This document shows, in pieces, positions 1 through 6,016 of a stretch of DNA of 6,072 nt; position 1 is the first letter of the stretch; each line of letters starts with the position of its first letter. The stretch comes from Hyphomonas sp. UBA5111. GTDB lineage: Bacteria > Pseudomonadota > Alphaproteobacteria > Caulobacterales > Hyphomonadaceae. The notes under the pieces were generated by a model. It was not told the DNA's origin. It saw only the letters and a program-made list of their open reading frames with translations, and searched no databases. Location of the stretch: NCBI GenBank assembly GCA_002414505.1, contig DHZF01000044.1, positions 13,125 to 19,196 of the forward strand. The letters run 5' to 3'. A program made the position numbers and the translations under genes.

Positions 1-18
1 TTTCCGGATTGCGCGCAT
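1..18 (-). CDS. Start of an unidentified gene, cut by the left window edge
   Basis: Reading leftward on the minus strand, an ATG at 18-16 opens the frame Met-Arg-Ala-Ile-Arg-Lys before the window ends. The start is supported by an AGGAG Shine-Dalgarno (plus-strand CTCCT at 27-31) placed 8 nt upstream, and by a possible promoter at 44-71. It would lie downstream of the Hsp70-like gene in the same direction, after a 135-bp gap. Six codons are far too few to name a product. The call rests only on the start signals and could be chance. Confidence 0.4.
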
Positions 19-43
19 GCGTGATTCTCCTCTGATCGGCCTG

Positions 44-71
44 ACTTTATGCACAGATGACCGTGTCGCAA
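44..71 (-). promoter_or_regulatory. Possible sigma-70-type promoter for the gene at the left edge
   Basis: On the minus strand, TTGCGA (66-71) is followed after 16 bp by TAAAGT (44-49). Each matches the sigma-70 consensus at four of six positions. Transcription would begin near position 37, about 20 nt before the ATG at 18, leaving room for the AGGAG ribosome binding site at 27-31. The rest of the 19-153 gap shows no clear terminator for the Hsp70-like gene: there is no strong hairpin followed by a T-run. The call is based on pattern only. Confidence 0.3.
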
Positions 72-153
72 GTGTGGCGGGGCAGTAAAAGAGCGCCCGT
101 TGAAAAATCTGAAGACTCGAATAGCAATCAGCCTGCGCGCTTGGCCCGATATG

Positions 154-1398
154 TTAGACCCGATAACCCTGCGCTTGGGCCATACCATGCACCGCAAGGC
201 CCTTGGCGACGGCGCCGAAGCGGTCACTCTCGGACACCGCAGCATTGCCAAACCGCCCCGCCAACCGGGACTGCACGAGCGGAATGAAAGTCGACCCACC
301 CACCATGACAATATCGGTGACCTGGTCCGGCGACACGCCCGCCTGGCTCAGGCAGTCGACCGCCACCGTGTCCATCTGTGACACGGCGTCGTCGATCAGG
401 CCCTCGAATACCCGACGCTCCACCACACGCTCCAGCCGCAAATCGGGGGTGTCATAAACAAAAGCCTGCTGGTCAGTGTCGCTCAACTCGATCTTGATCT
501 GCTCGGTCCGCTTGGCATAGGCATGGCCCTCATGGTGGCGCACCAGATGGTCGAAGGCCCGGATTGCACGGCTGTTCGGGCTGTTTTGCACCATCCATCC
601 GATCCGCTTCTGCACGTCCCGGGCATAGAGCTTGTTCAGGCTTTTCCAGTCAGACAGGATCGAATACGGCGCAGACGGCACCGGCAACCCGTTCAGCTCC
701 AGCGTCTCGCCATGCCCGAGCAACCGCGACAGTTCGAAAAAGCTCAGCTTCTGGTCAAAATCATTGCCGCCCACATAGAGGCCAGTACTGCCCAGCACGT
801 CGAACCCGGAATTGTCAGACGCGATGCGCACGACCGAGAAATCCGATGTGCCCCCGCCAATATCGACCACGAAGACCAGCTTCTCCCGGCCGCTCGGAAA
901 GCTTACCGAGCGGGCCGCCGCCACAGGCTCGTCGAGGAATTCCACATGCGCCACGCCCGCCTCGTGGAGACAGGATTCCAGGATGGCCTGCGCGCGCCGG
1001 TCAAGATCGGCGTCCCGGTCATTGAACGAGACCGGTCGCCCCTGCACGATAGACTCAACCCGCTCGCCCGTCTCGGCTTCCGCCCGGGCGATCACCCGGC
1101 GCAGGAAATGCGCAACCACGTCCCGGAACGGCAGGCGCCGACGGCCGACATCCGTCGTCTCGTCGATCAGTGATGAGCCCAGCACGGATTTGATCGACCG
1201 CATCAACCGGCCTTCCTCGCCTGTCTCATACGCCGCCACGGCTTCGGCTCCGATGGCATATTCTCCGGACGCCAATCCATAGAACACCGCCGTCGGGATC
1301 GATGTGGCGTCCGGCTCCAGCTCGATCAGGCGCACGCCCTGCGGTCCGGAATATCCAATCGACGTGTTCGATGTTCCGAAATCGATGCCGATTTGCAT
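154..1398 (-). CDS. Hsp70 family protein, YegD-like stand-alone ATPase
   Basis: This 414-residue protein has the actin/Hsp70 nucleotide-binding fold and is probably cytoplasmic, with no signal peptide. Visible motifs in order are the phosphate-1 loop at residues 6-15 (DFGTSNTSIG), the DEPVAAA segment at 156-162, the phosphate-2 loop at 179-190 (DIGGGTSDFSVV), the GGNDFD element at 210-215, a KRTEQIKIELS helix at 297-307, and the adenosine-binding VMVGGSTFIP at 364-373. The chain ends about 40 residues later, so the Hsp70 peptide-binding domain and lid are absent. This fits YegD-type proteins (E. coli YegD is about 450 residues) rather than DnaK or HscA. The start is supported by GGAGG (plus strand CCTCC, 1405-1409) 6 nt before the ATG, and the DFGTSN motif begins where the family expects it. 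It is transcribed away from the GH9 gene. ATP binding is well supported; a chaperone role is only family-level inference, and no client can be read from the context. Confidence 0.93.
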   Translation of the reverse strand: MQIGIDFGTSNTSIGYSGPQGVRLIELEPDATSIPTAVFYGLASGEYAIGAEAVAAYETGEEGRLMRSIKSVLGSSLIDETTDVGRRRLPFRDVVAHFLRRVIARAEAETGERVESIVQGRPVSFNDRDADLDRRAQAILESCLHEAGVAHVEFLDEPVAAARSVSFPSGREKLVFVVDIGGGTSDFSVVRIASDNSGFDVLGSTGLYVGGNDFDQKLSFFELSRLLGHGETLELNGLPVPSAPYSILSDWKSLNKLYARDVQKRIGWMVQNSPNSRAIRAFDHLVRHHEGHAYAKRTEQIKIELSDTDQQAFVYDTPDLRLERVVERRVFEGLIDDAVSQMDTVAVDCLSQAGVSPDQVTDIVMVGGSTFIPLVQSRLAGRFGNAAVSESDRFGAVAKGLAVHGMAQAQGYRV

Positions 1399-1556
1399 GA
1401 GGAACCTCCGGAGACCTGAATCGCGACCCCGTCGCCTACCCCAGCTGTCGGCATTTCGAAAGATGCCACGCCCAGCCCCTGCCCCCTCGGCTCCAGGGCG
1501 AAGTCATGGAATATGTATTCATCGAGGGAGTAACCGTATGGATCGAAAATCAATAT

Positions 1557-1586
1557 TTCGGTCTCAGGAGACCGGTTTCATTTAAT
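1557..1586 (+). promoter_or_regulatory. Candidate promoter upstream of the GH9 gene
   Basis: TTTAAT at 1581-1586 matches the sigma-70 -10 box at five of six positions. It sits directly after the operator-like palindrome, so a bound repressor would cover the core promoter. The -35 region at 1557-1563 is poor. An alternative is TTGCGA (1594-1599), then 18 bp, then TACCAT (1618-1623), which would give a 5' leader of about 40 nt. Neither is strong, and the choice between them is open. No promoter could be picked with confidence for the divergent Hsp70-like gene. Confidence 0.27.
1567..1580 (+). promoter_or_regulatory. LacI-family-type operator upstream of the GH9 gene
   Basis: The 14-bp site reads GGAGACCGGTTTCA. 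It is centred on CCGG and matches the symmetric pattern TGAAACCGGTTTCA, typical of LacI-family sugar repressors, at 12 of 14 positions. It lies about 90 bp before the GH9 start, between the two genes that diverge from here. A second symmetry overlaps it: CGGTCTC (1559-1565) and GAGACCG (1568-1574) form a perfect 7-bp inverted repeat with a 2-bp spacer. The short spacer fits a protein-binding site better than an RNA hairpin. No LacI-type regulator gene is in the window, so the assignment is inference. Confidence 0.4.
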
Positions 1587-1669
1587 TTAGGGGTTGCGAG
1601 CGGGAAAATGTTCGCGCTACCATTTCCTCAGAAGCTGCACCAAGCAGTCCAGCCCCCTGGAGGAAACCG

Positions 1670-4165
1670 ATGAGATATCCCCGCCTGTCGCCCGTCGCGG
1701 CCTGCCTGTCTGTGTTAGCGCTATCTTTGGCGCCTGCCACTGCGCAGGAAATCCGGGACGGGGAATATTTCCACCAGCCCGGCGCGGATGTGCTGGTTTT
1801 CTCCAATTGGTATGATGGCCTCTTCGCCGATGCGAAGATTTCCGGCGTCGAACTCATCCATCACGGCCTGCGCACCGTCACCAATGGCGATGTGCGCCTG
1901 GAAGCAACCCCCGGCCAGTGGGAACCGATCGGTGCCTTCGTCACCCGCCGCGTCGACAGCGAAGCCGGCTTCATCGAGGCCGACCTCTCCTATCCGGACT
2001 ATGACTATAATTACACGATCCGCGTTGAGCGCGATTCCGGTGGCTATGTGATCTCGGTCAACAGTGATCAGGCCCTCCCCGAGGGGCTGGCCGGCAAGGC
2101 CGGGTTCAATCTGGAATTCGTCCCGTCCGCCTATGGCGGCAAGGGCCTGCTGGTCGATGGCGACGCGCGCATCATCCCCCACTCCGCCGCAAGTGACATG
2201 ACGCCCCGTGAAGGCGGCCCGCGCCCGGACGGCGCCGCTGCCGACCCGGCCCCCATCGCGACCGGCACCACGCTCGTCCTCGCGCCGGGGGATGCCGAAC
2301 ACCGCGTTTCCCTGTCCTCTTCGGGCACCCCGATCTCGCTCTATGACGGGCGCAACCAGGCCAGCAATGGCTGGTATGTGGCCCGTACCGTTCTGCCCGC
2401 CGGCAAGACCGGCCGCCTGATGGAATGGCGCCTCGAAGCTGCCTCGCAGGACGGCTGGGTCAGCCCGCCTGTCATCTCCTACAACCAGCTGGGTTACACG
2501 CCCTCCCGCGAAAAGGCCGCCATCCTGCAGATGGACCGCGACGCCAGCGCGCCCGGCGAGATGCAGCTTATCCGCCTGCTCCCAGATGGCAGCGAGGAGA
2601 CCGTCCTCTCCGCCACGCCGGACTCCTGGGGCCGATACCTCCGCTACAGCTATGCGCGGTTCGACTTCTCCTCCGTGACCGAGCCGGGACTCTACCAGCT
2701 CGTCCATGAGGGCCAGCGCACAGCCGCCTTCCCCATCTCGGACACCGCCTATGACGAAGCCTGGCATGCCACGCTCGACGTCTTCATGCCGGTACAGATG
2801 GACCATATGTTCGTCAACGAGGCCTATCGCGTCTGGCATGGCACCGCCCATATGGATGATGCCCTGCAAGCACCGATCAATCATGAGCATCACGATCTCT
2901 ACGCCCAGGGGCCGACCACCGACACCGCCTTCGCGCCGCTGGAACACATTCCCGGTCTGAATGTCGGCGGCTGGTTCGATGCGGGCGATTTCGACATCCG
3001 CACCCAGAGCCAGTATGCGACCGTTCGCACCCTCGCCCATACATGGGAACGCTTCGGTCCGGACCGCGACGTTACCAAGGTGGACTGGCAGCGCCGCCGC
3101 GCCGACATCCACGTCCCGGATGGCGCGGCCGACCTGCAACAGCAGATCAAGCATGGCACGCTGCAATTACTCGCCCAGTTCGATGCGGTCGGCTTTGCCA
3201 TTCACGGCATCGTCGAGCCGGACCTTGATCAGTACACCCATCTTGGCGACGCCGTCACCAAGACCGACGGCCTGATCTATGATGCCTCCCTCGGCGCGGA
3301 CGAGGTGAAGGAGGGCCGCTCAGGCCGGCTGGATGATCGCTGGGCCTTCACCAGCCGCTCCAGTGCCCTGCAATACGGCTCGGCCGCCGCCCTCGCCGCC
3401 GCCTCAAGCGCCTTGCGCGGCTATGATGACGCGCTTGCCGACAAGGCACTGGCCCAGGCCGTCGCAACCTTTGCCGACGAAAACGGCCGCGAACCGGACA
3501 CCTACCGGCATGGCAACACGACCGGCGGCCCGCTGCCGATGGAGCGCTTCCTCGCCGCCGCAGAACTCCTGCGTGCAACGGGCGACACGCAATACGCCAT
3601 GGCTGTGGAACAGGCCTTCGACGAGGCAACGCCCTTCTTCGGCGCCATCGCCCCATCCGCGATTGCCATCCGCCCCATGATGAACTCCGCCTATGACCAG
3701 CGCCTGCGCGCCGCCGCAGCCGCCTGGACGGAAGACATGAAAGCCGCCCGCAAGGACAATCCCTTCGGCGTCGAGATCACACGGGGCGGCTGGGCCGGCT
3801 CCGGCTCGATCATCGGACAGGCCAACACGGCCGACGCCATCCACGGCGTCTGGCCGGATCTGGTCTCGAAACAGGAAGTGCTGGACGGGTTCGACTATGT
3901 GCTCGGCCGCCATCCGGGGCACAATCTCTCGCTCGTCTCCGGCGTCGGGGCCCAGTCCAAGCTCGTCGCCTATGGCACCAACCGCGCGGACTTCTCCTTC
4001 ATCGCGGGCGGCATCGTGCCCGGCGTGCTGATCCTGAAGCCGGACTTCCCGGAAAACCGTGAGGACTGGCCCTTCTTCTGGGGCCAGAATGAATATGTCA
4101 TCCCGCTCGGTGCCAGCTATATCCAGCTCTCGCTGGCGGCCGCCGAACTGGCCCGGCAGGACTAG
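1670..4165 (+). CDS. Secreted glycoside hydrolase family 9 (cellulase-type) protein
   Basis: This 831-residue enzyme would hydrolyse beta-linked glucan or a related polysaccharide outside the cytoplasm. Residues 1-25 form a Sec signal peptide (basic Arg-2 and Arg-5, hydrophobic core, cleavage after Ala-Thr-Ala-25). Residues 27 to about 263 form a beta-rich region that I cannot assign. Residues 266-357, starting VISYNQLGY, match the cellulase N-terminal Ig-like domain. The GH9 catalytic domain fills about 360-828. GGWFDAGDFD carries the catalytic aspartate pair D437/D440, FDYVLGRHPG begins at 741, and WGQNEY near the C-terminus supplies the general acid E808. The usual PHHR loop after the LGR motif is missing; only GTNR (R772) stands there, so activity or substrate may differ from classical endoglucanases. 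The start is supported by GGAGG (1659-1663) 6 nt before the ATG and by the signal peptide. The exonuclease gene follows 39 bp later in the same reading frame. The family call is firm; the substrate is unknown. Confidence 0.93.
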   Translation: MRYPRLSPVAACLSVLALSLAPATAQEIRDGEYFHQPGADVLVFSNWYDGLFADAKISGVELIHHGLRTVTNGDVRLEATPGQWEPIGAFVTRRVDSEAGFIEADLSYPDYDYNYTIRVERDSGGYVISVNSDQALPEGLAGKAGFNLEFVPSAYGGKGLLVDGDARIIPHSAASDMTPREGGPRPDGAAADPAPIATGTTLVLAPGDAEHRVSLSSSGTPISLYDGRNQASNGWYVARTVLPAGKTGRLMEWRLEAASQDGWVSPPVISYNQLGYTPSREKAAILQMDRDASAPGEMQLIRLLPDGSEETVLSATPDSWGRYLRYSYARFDFSSVTEPGLYQLVHEGQRTAAFPISDTAYDEAWHATLDVFMPVQMDHMFVNEAYRVWHGTAHMDDALQAPINHEHHDLYAQGPTTDTAFAPLEHIPGLNVGGWFDAGDFDIRTQSQYATVRTLAHTWERFGPDRDVTKVDWQRRRADIHVPDGAADLQQQIKHGTLQLLAQFDAVGFAIHGIVEPDLDQYTHLGDAVTKTDGLIYDASLGADEVKEGRSGRLDDRWAFTSRSSALQYGSAAALAAASSALRGYDDALADKALAQAVATFADENGREPDTYRHGNTTGGPLPMERFLAAAELLRATGDTQYAMAVEQAFDEATPFFGAIAPSAIAIRPMMNSAYDQRLRAAAAAWTEDMKAARKDNPFGVEITRGGWAGSGSIIGQANTADAIHGVWPDLVSKQEVLDGFDYVLGRHPGHNLSLVSGVGAQSKLVAYGTNRADFSFIAGGIVPGVLILKPDFPENREDWPFFWGQNEYVIPLGASYIQLSLAAAELARQD

Positions 4166-4184
4166 GCCCCTTCCCCGTCGGGGC
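4166..4184 (+). other. Small GC-rich hairpin in the GH9-exonuclease gap
   Basis: GCCCC (4166-4170) can pair with GGGGC (4180-4184). Alternatively CCCC (4173-4176) pairs with GGGG (4180-4183) around a 3-nt loop. It begins directly after the GH9 stop codon and has no T-run, so it is not a typical intrinsic terminator. At most it would lower readthrough into the exonuclease gene or protect a 3' end. The stems are short, so chance is possible in sequence this GC-rich. Confidence 0.25.
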
Positions 4185-4204
4185 GCACACCCTACATTAG
4201 GCTC

Positions 4205-5233
4205 ATGCTGCGCCCCGACCTCTTGCTCCACCCGACCCCCAAGGGCCTCTATTGCCCGCCGGGGGATTTCTATCTGGACCCTGTGCGCGGCGCGGTGGAC
4301 CGGGCCGTCATCAGCCACGGCCATTCAGACCATGCGCGCGGCGGCCACGGCAAAGTGCTCGCCCACCCCCATACGCTCGCCATCATGGCCGCGCGTTATG
4401 GCGACAGCTTCGCCAGGCAGACGCAAGCGGTCGAATATGGCGAAGCCATCGAGATCAATGGCGTCACGGTCTGGCTCTCCCCGGCCGGTCACATCCTCGG
4501 CTCGTCGCAGATCGTCGTCGAGCACAAGGGCCTGCGCATGGTCTTTACCGGCGATTACAAGCGCCGCTGGGATCCGACCTGCGCGACGTTCGAGCCGGTC
4601 GAGAACACGCATGTCTTCATCTCCGAGGCGACCTTCGGCCTCCCCGTCTTCCGCCATCCGCCCACGGAACACGAGATTGACCGCCTGATGCGCTCAGTGG
4701 CCGACAATCCGGACCGCACCCATTGCATCGGCGCCTACTCGCTCGGCAAGGCCCAGCGCGTCATCAAGCACCTGCGCATGGCGGGCCATGACCGGCCAAT
4801 CTATATTCATGGCAGCCTCGAAAAGCTCTGCGAGGTCTATGAGGCGGCGGGCGTCAGCCTCGGCGAACTGCGCCCGGCCACACTGGACGACATGTCAAAA
4901 TCGGCGCGCGAAGTGTTCCGGGGCGAGATCGTCATCGCCCCGCCCGGCACCTTTGAAGGCAAATGGGCCCAGCGCTTCCCCGATCCGGTGATCGGCTTTG
5001 CATCCGGCTGGATGAGCGTCAAGCAACGCGCCAAGCAGCGCGGCGTCGAACTGCCGCTGGTCATCTCCGACCATGCCGACTGGGACGAGCTGACCGACAC
5101 GGTCCGCGAAGTCGACCCGCAGGAGCTCTGGATCACCTATGGCCGCGAAGACGCCCTCGTCCGCTGGGCCGAACTGGAGGGGCGCCGCGCCAAGCCGCTG
5201 CGGCTTGTGGGCTATGAGGAAGAGATGGGGTGA
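4205..5233 (+). CDS. Ligase-associated DNA exonuclease, metallo-beta-lactamase fold
   Basis: This 342-residue protein resembles the SNM1/Pso2-related nucleases that accompany bacterial ATP-dependent DNA ligases in repair. Metal-binding motifs are visible: HGHSDH at 38-43 (H38, H40, D42, H43), PAGHILGSSQ with H96, FTGDYK with D117, SEATFGLP near 140-147, and SDHADWDEL with H290. The N-terminal pattern CPPGDFYLDPVRGAVDRAVISH (17-38) and the FEPVENTHVFISEATFG region are characteristic of this subgroup. ATG 4205 is the first usable start after the GH9 stop in this frame; only a weak AGG (4199-4201) precedes it, so translation may be inefficient or coupled. The family usually sits directly beside its ligase, with a helicase and PdeM phosphoesterase nearby, but here the neighbours are a GH9 gene and a lipoprotein gene. 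The protein looks intact. Exonuclease activity is family inference; RNA processing by a related MBL nuclease is less likely. Confidence 0.9.
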   Translation: MLRPDLLLHPTPKGLYCPPGDFYLDPVRGAVDRAVISHGHSDHARGGHGKVLAHPHTLAIMAARYGDSFARQTQAVEYGEAIEINGVTVWLSPAGHILGSSQIVVEHKGLRMVFTGDYKRRWDPTCATFEPVENTHVFISEATFGLPVFRHPPTEHEIDRLMRSVADNPDRTHCIGAYSLGKAQRVIKHLRMAGHDRPIYIHGSLEKLCEVYEAAGVSLGELRPATLDDMSKSAREVFRGEIVIAPPGTFEGKWAQRFPDPVIGFASGWMSVKQRAKQRGVELPLVISDHADWDELTDTVREVDPQELWITYGREDALVRWAELEGRRAKPLRLVGYEEEMG

Positions 5234-5257
5234 GGCTGCGGGAGCGGTAACAATTTG

Positions 5258-5286
5258 TTGCTTCGACTACTCTGGCTCCGGATTCT
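5258..5286 (+). promoter_or_regulatory. Weak promoter candidate before the lipoprotein gene
   Basis: TTGCTT (5258-5263) and GATTCT (5281-5286) are separated by 17 bp and lie about 40 bp before the lipoprotein start. Each matches consensus at only three of six positions. The 94-bp gap after the exonuclease, together with the lipoprotein's own strong ribosome binding site, makes an independent promoter plausible. The sequence alone does not prove it, and readthrough from upstream is equally possible. Confidence 0.2.
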
Positions 5287-5327
5287 AGCCTGCTTTCGGT
5301 CTCGACAACCGGCAGTGGGAGGACATC

Positions 5328-5789
5328 ATGCCAATCACCAAACTTATCAGCGCCGCCCTGGCGCTCAGCGCGCTCAGCGCTTGCGCCACCGCCCCCAGCG
5401 CGCAGGAACAACTCGAAGCGGCTAACCTCGAAAAGGCGATCTGGTGCATGAACGTCATCGAGGTCGAACTGGACCTCGACACCGCCGCGCGCGAATGCAT
5501 CGCCGATGGCTATATCCAGCATTCGCAGCATGTGCCCGATGGCAAGGACGGCTTCCTCACCTATTTTGCCGGGCGCATCGAACAATTCCCCCAGATGCAT
5601 GCCGAGATCAAACGCGCCGGCGCCGATGACGGCCTCGTCTGGCTCCACACTCATTTCAAGGCTGAACCGGATGCGCGCGGCACCGCCGTCATCAACATCT
5701 TCCGCATGGAGGACGGCAAGCTTGCCGAACATTGGGGCGCGGGCCAGCCCGTCCCGGAAACCTCCGTGCACGGAAATGACATGTTTTAG
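5328..5789 (+). CDS. SnoaL/NTF2-like domain lipoprotein
   Basis: This 153-residue protein carries a lipoprotein signal: a basic Lys-5, a hydrophobic stretch of Ala/Leu/Ser, and the lipobox Leu-Ser-Ala-Cys with the lipidated C19. The mature part fits a single NTF2-like alpha+beta cone of the SnoaL-like group (COG4922-type). Marks of this group are YIQHSQHVPDGKDGF (62-76), the WLHTHFK strand (105-111), VINIFRMEDGKLAEHW (121-136) and QPVPE (140-144). Such proteins are loosely annotated as aldol-condensation-like enzymes, but most have no proven reaction, and an envelope-anchored copy may instead bind a small ligand. The start is supported by GGGAGG (5317-5322) 5 nt before the ATG and by the lipobox position. 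A 94-bp gap separates it from the exonuclease, and a REPIN-like palindrome begins 12 bp after its stop. The family call is good; the function is unknown. Confidence 0.87.
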   Translation: MPITKLISAALALSALSACATAPSAQEQLEAANLEKAIWCMNVIEVELDLDTAARECIADGYIQHSQHVPDGKDGFLTYFAGRIEQFPQMHAEIKRAGADDGLVWLHTHFKAEPDARGTAVINIFRMEDGKLAEHWGAGQPVPETSVHGNDMF

Positions 5790-5801
5790 CCTGTCGATCT
5801 C

Positions 5802-5873
5802 TCGTAGGGCGGGTTAGCAACGCGTAACCCGCCACTGGTCTCGCCGCATGGCGGGTCATGACCCGCCCTACGA
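5802..5873. repeat. REPIN-like palindromic element with 13-bp terminal inverted repeats
   Basis: The 72-bp element starts with TCGTAGGGCGGGT (5802-5814) and ends with its exact reverse complement (5861-5873). Each half is also a palindrome. On the left, GGCGGGTTA (5808-5816) pairs with TAACCCGCC (5825-5833) around an 8-nt loop. On the right, 5850-5867 is a perfect 18-bp palindrome, GGCGGGTCA followed by TGACCCGCC. Two inverted palindromic units of this kind are typical of REP doublets (REPINs) or small non-autonomous MITEs, and motifs of this GTAGGGCGGGTTA type recur between genes in many proteobacteria. It lies 12 bp after the lipoprotein stop and could stabilise or terminate that transcript, though no T-run follows. 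No REP-associated transposase is in the window. Confidence 0.72.
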
Positions 5874-5891
5874 AGGCATTTCACTTTGTCA

Positions 5892-5922
5892 TCCCGGAAT
5901 TTGCGCAAGCAAATCTCCGGGA
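5892..5922. repeat. Alphaproteobacterial-style palindromic hairpin with a GNRA loop
   Basis: TCCCGGA (5892-5898) pairs with TCCGGGA (5916-5922), and ATTTGC (5899-5904) pairs with GCAAAT (5909-5914). Only C5915 is bulged, and the tip is a GCAA tetraloop closed by C-G, which is especially stable in RNA. The surrounding words, GTCATCCCGG on the left and CCGGGACCCAC on the right, resemble dispersed intergenic repeats that I recall from many alphaproteobacteria. No T-run follows, so it is not a standard intrinsic terminator. Confidence 0.6.
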
Positions 5923-5947
5923 CCCACTCCCCCCTCTCCCCGCCTCA

Positions 5948-6016
5948 CCGGCGCACGTCGGAGTCTCGCGCGGCTGGCTCCGCGTAGTTTCTGCAAGAGA
6001 CCCCGGCATGCGCCGG
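5948..6016. repeat. Long imperfect hairpin element
   Basis: Positions 5948-5967 can pair with 5997-6016 over 20 positions: 17 Watson-Crick pairs, one G-T wobble (5958/6006) and two mismatches (5956/6008 and 5962/6002). The outer arm is CCGGCGCA against TGCGCCGG and the inner arm is GTCTC against GAGAC. The enclosed tip holds a further CGCGG (5969-5973) and CCGCG (5980-5984) stem. It may be the body of a dispersed palindromic element that starts near 5890 and continues past the window end. Confidence 0.5.

Noticed and set aside
523..1173. Long open frame of 216 codons on the plus strand opposite the Hsp70-like gene
   Set aside because: It is fully antisense to a gene with clear Hsp70 motifs, its composition is rich in Arg, His and Pro as expected of GC-rich shadow frames, and no family is recognisable.
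1326..1553. 75-codon minus-strand frame overlapping the Hsp70-like start
   Set aside because: Its 3' half runs through the Hsp70-like coding region in another frame. The Hsp70-like gene has the stronger Shine-Dalgarno and clear motifs at its start.
1721..3166. 481-codon open frame on the minus strand opposite the GH9 gene
   Set aside because: It lies wholly inside the GH9 coding region, is low in complexity with many Gly, Ala, Val and Arg residues, and shows no motif. High third-position GC removes stops from this antisense frame.
3404..4324. 306-codon open frame on the minus strand across the GH9 3' end and the exonuclease start
   Set aside because: It is antisense to two well-supported genes and has the same shadow-frame composition; no domain is recognisable.
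5808..5833. Intrinsic terminator for the lipoprotein gene
   Set aside because: The stem is strong, but no T-run follows on either strand and the unit is half of a larger inverted pair, so a repeat element is the better description.
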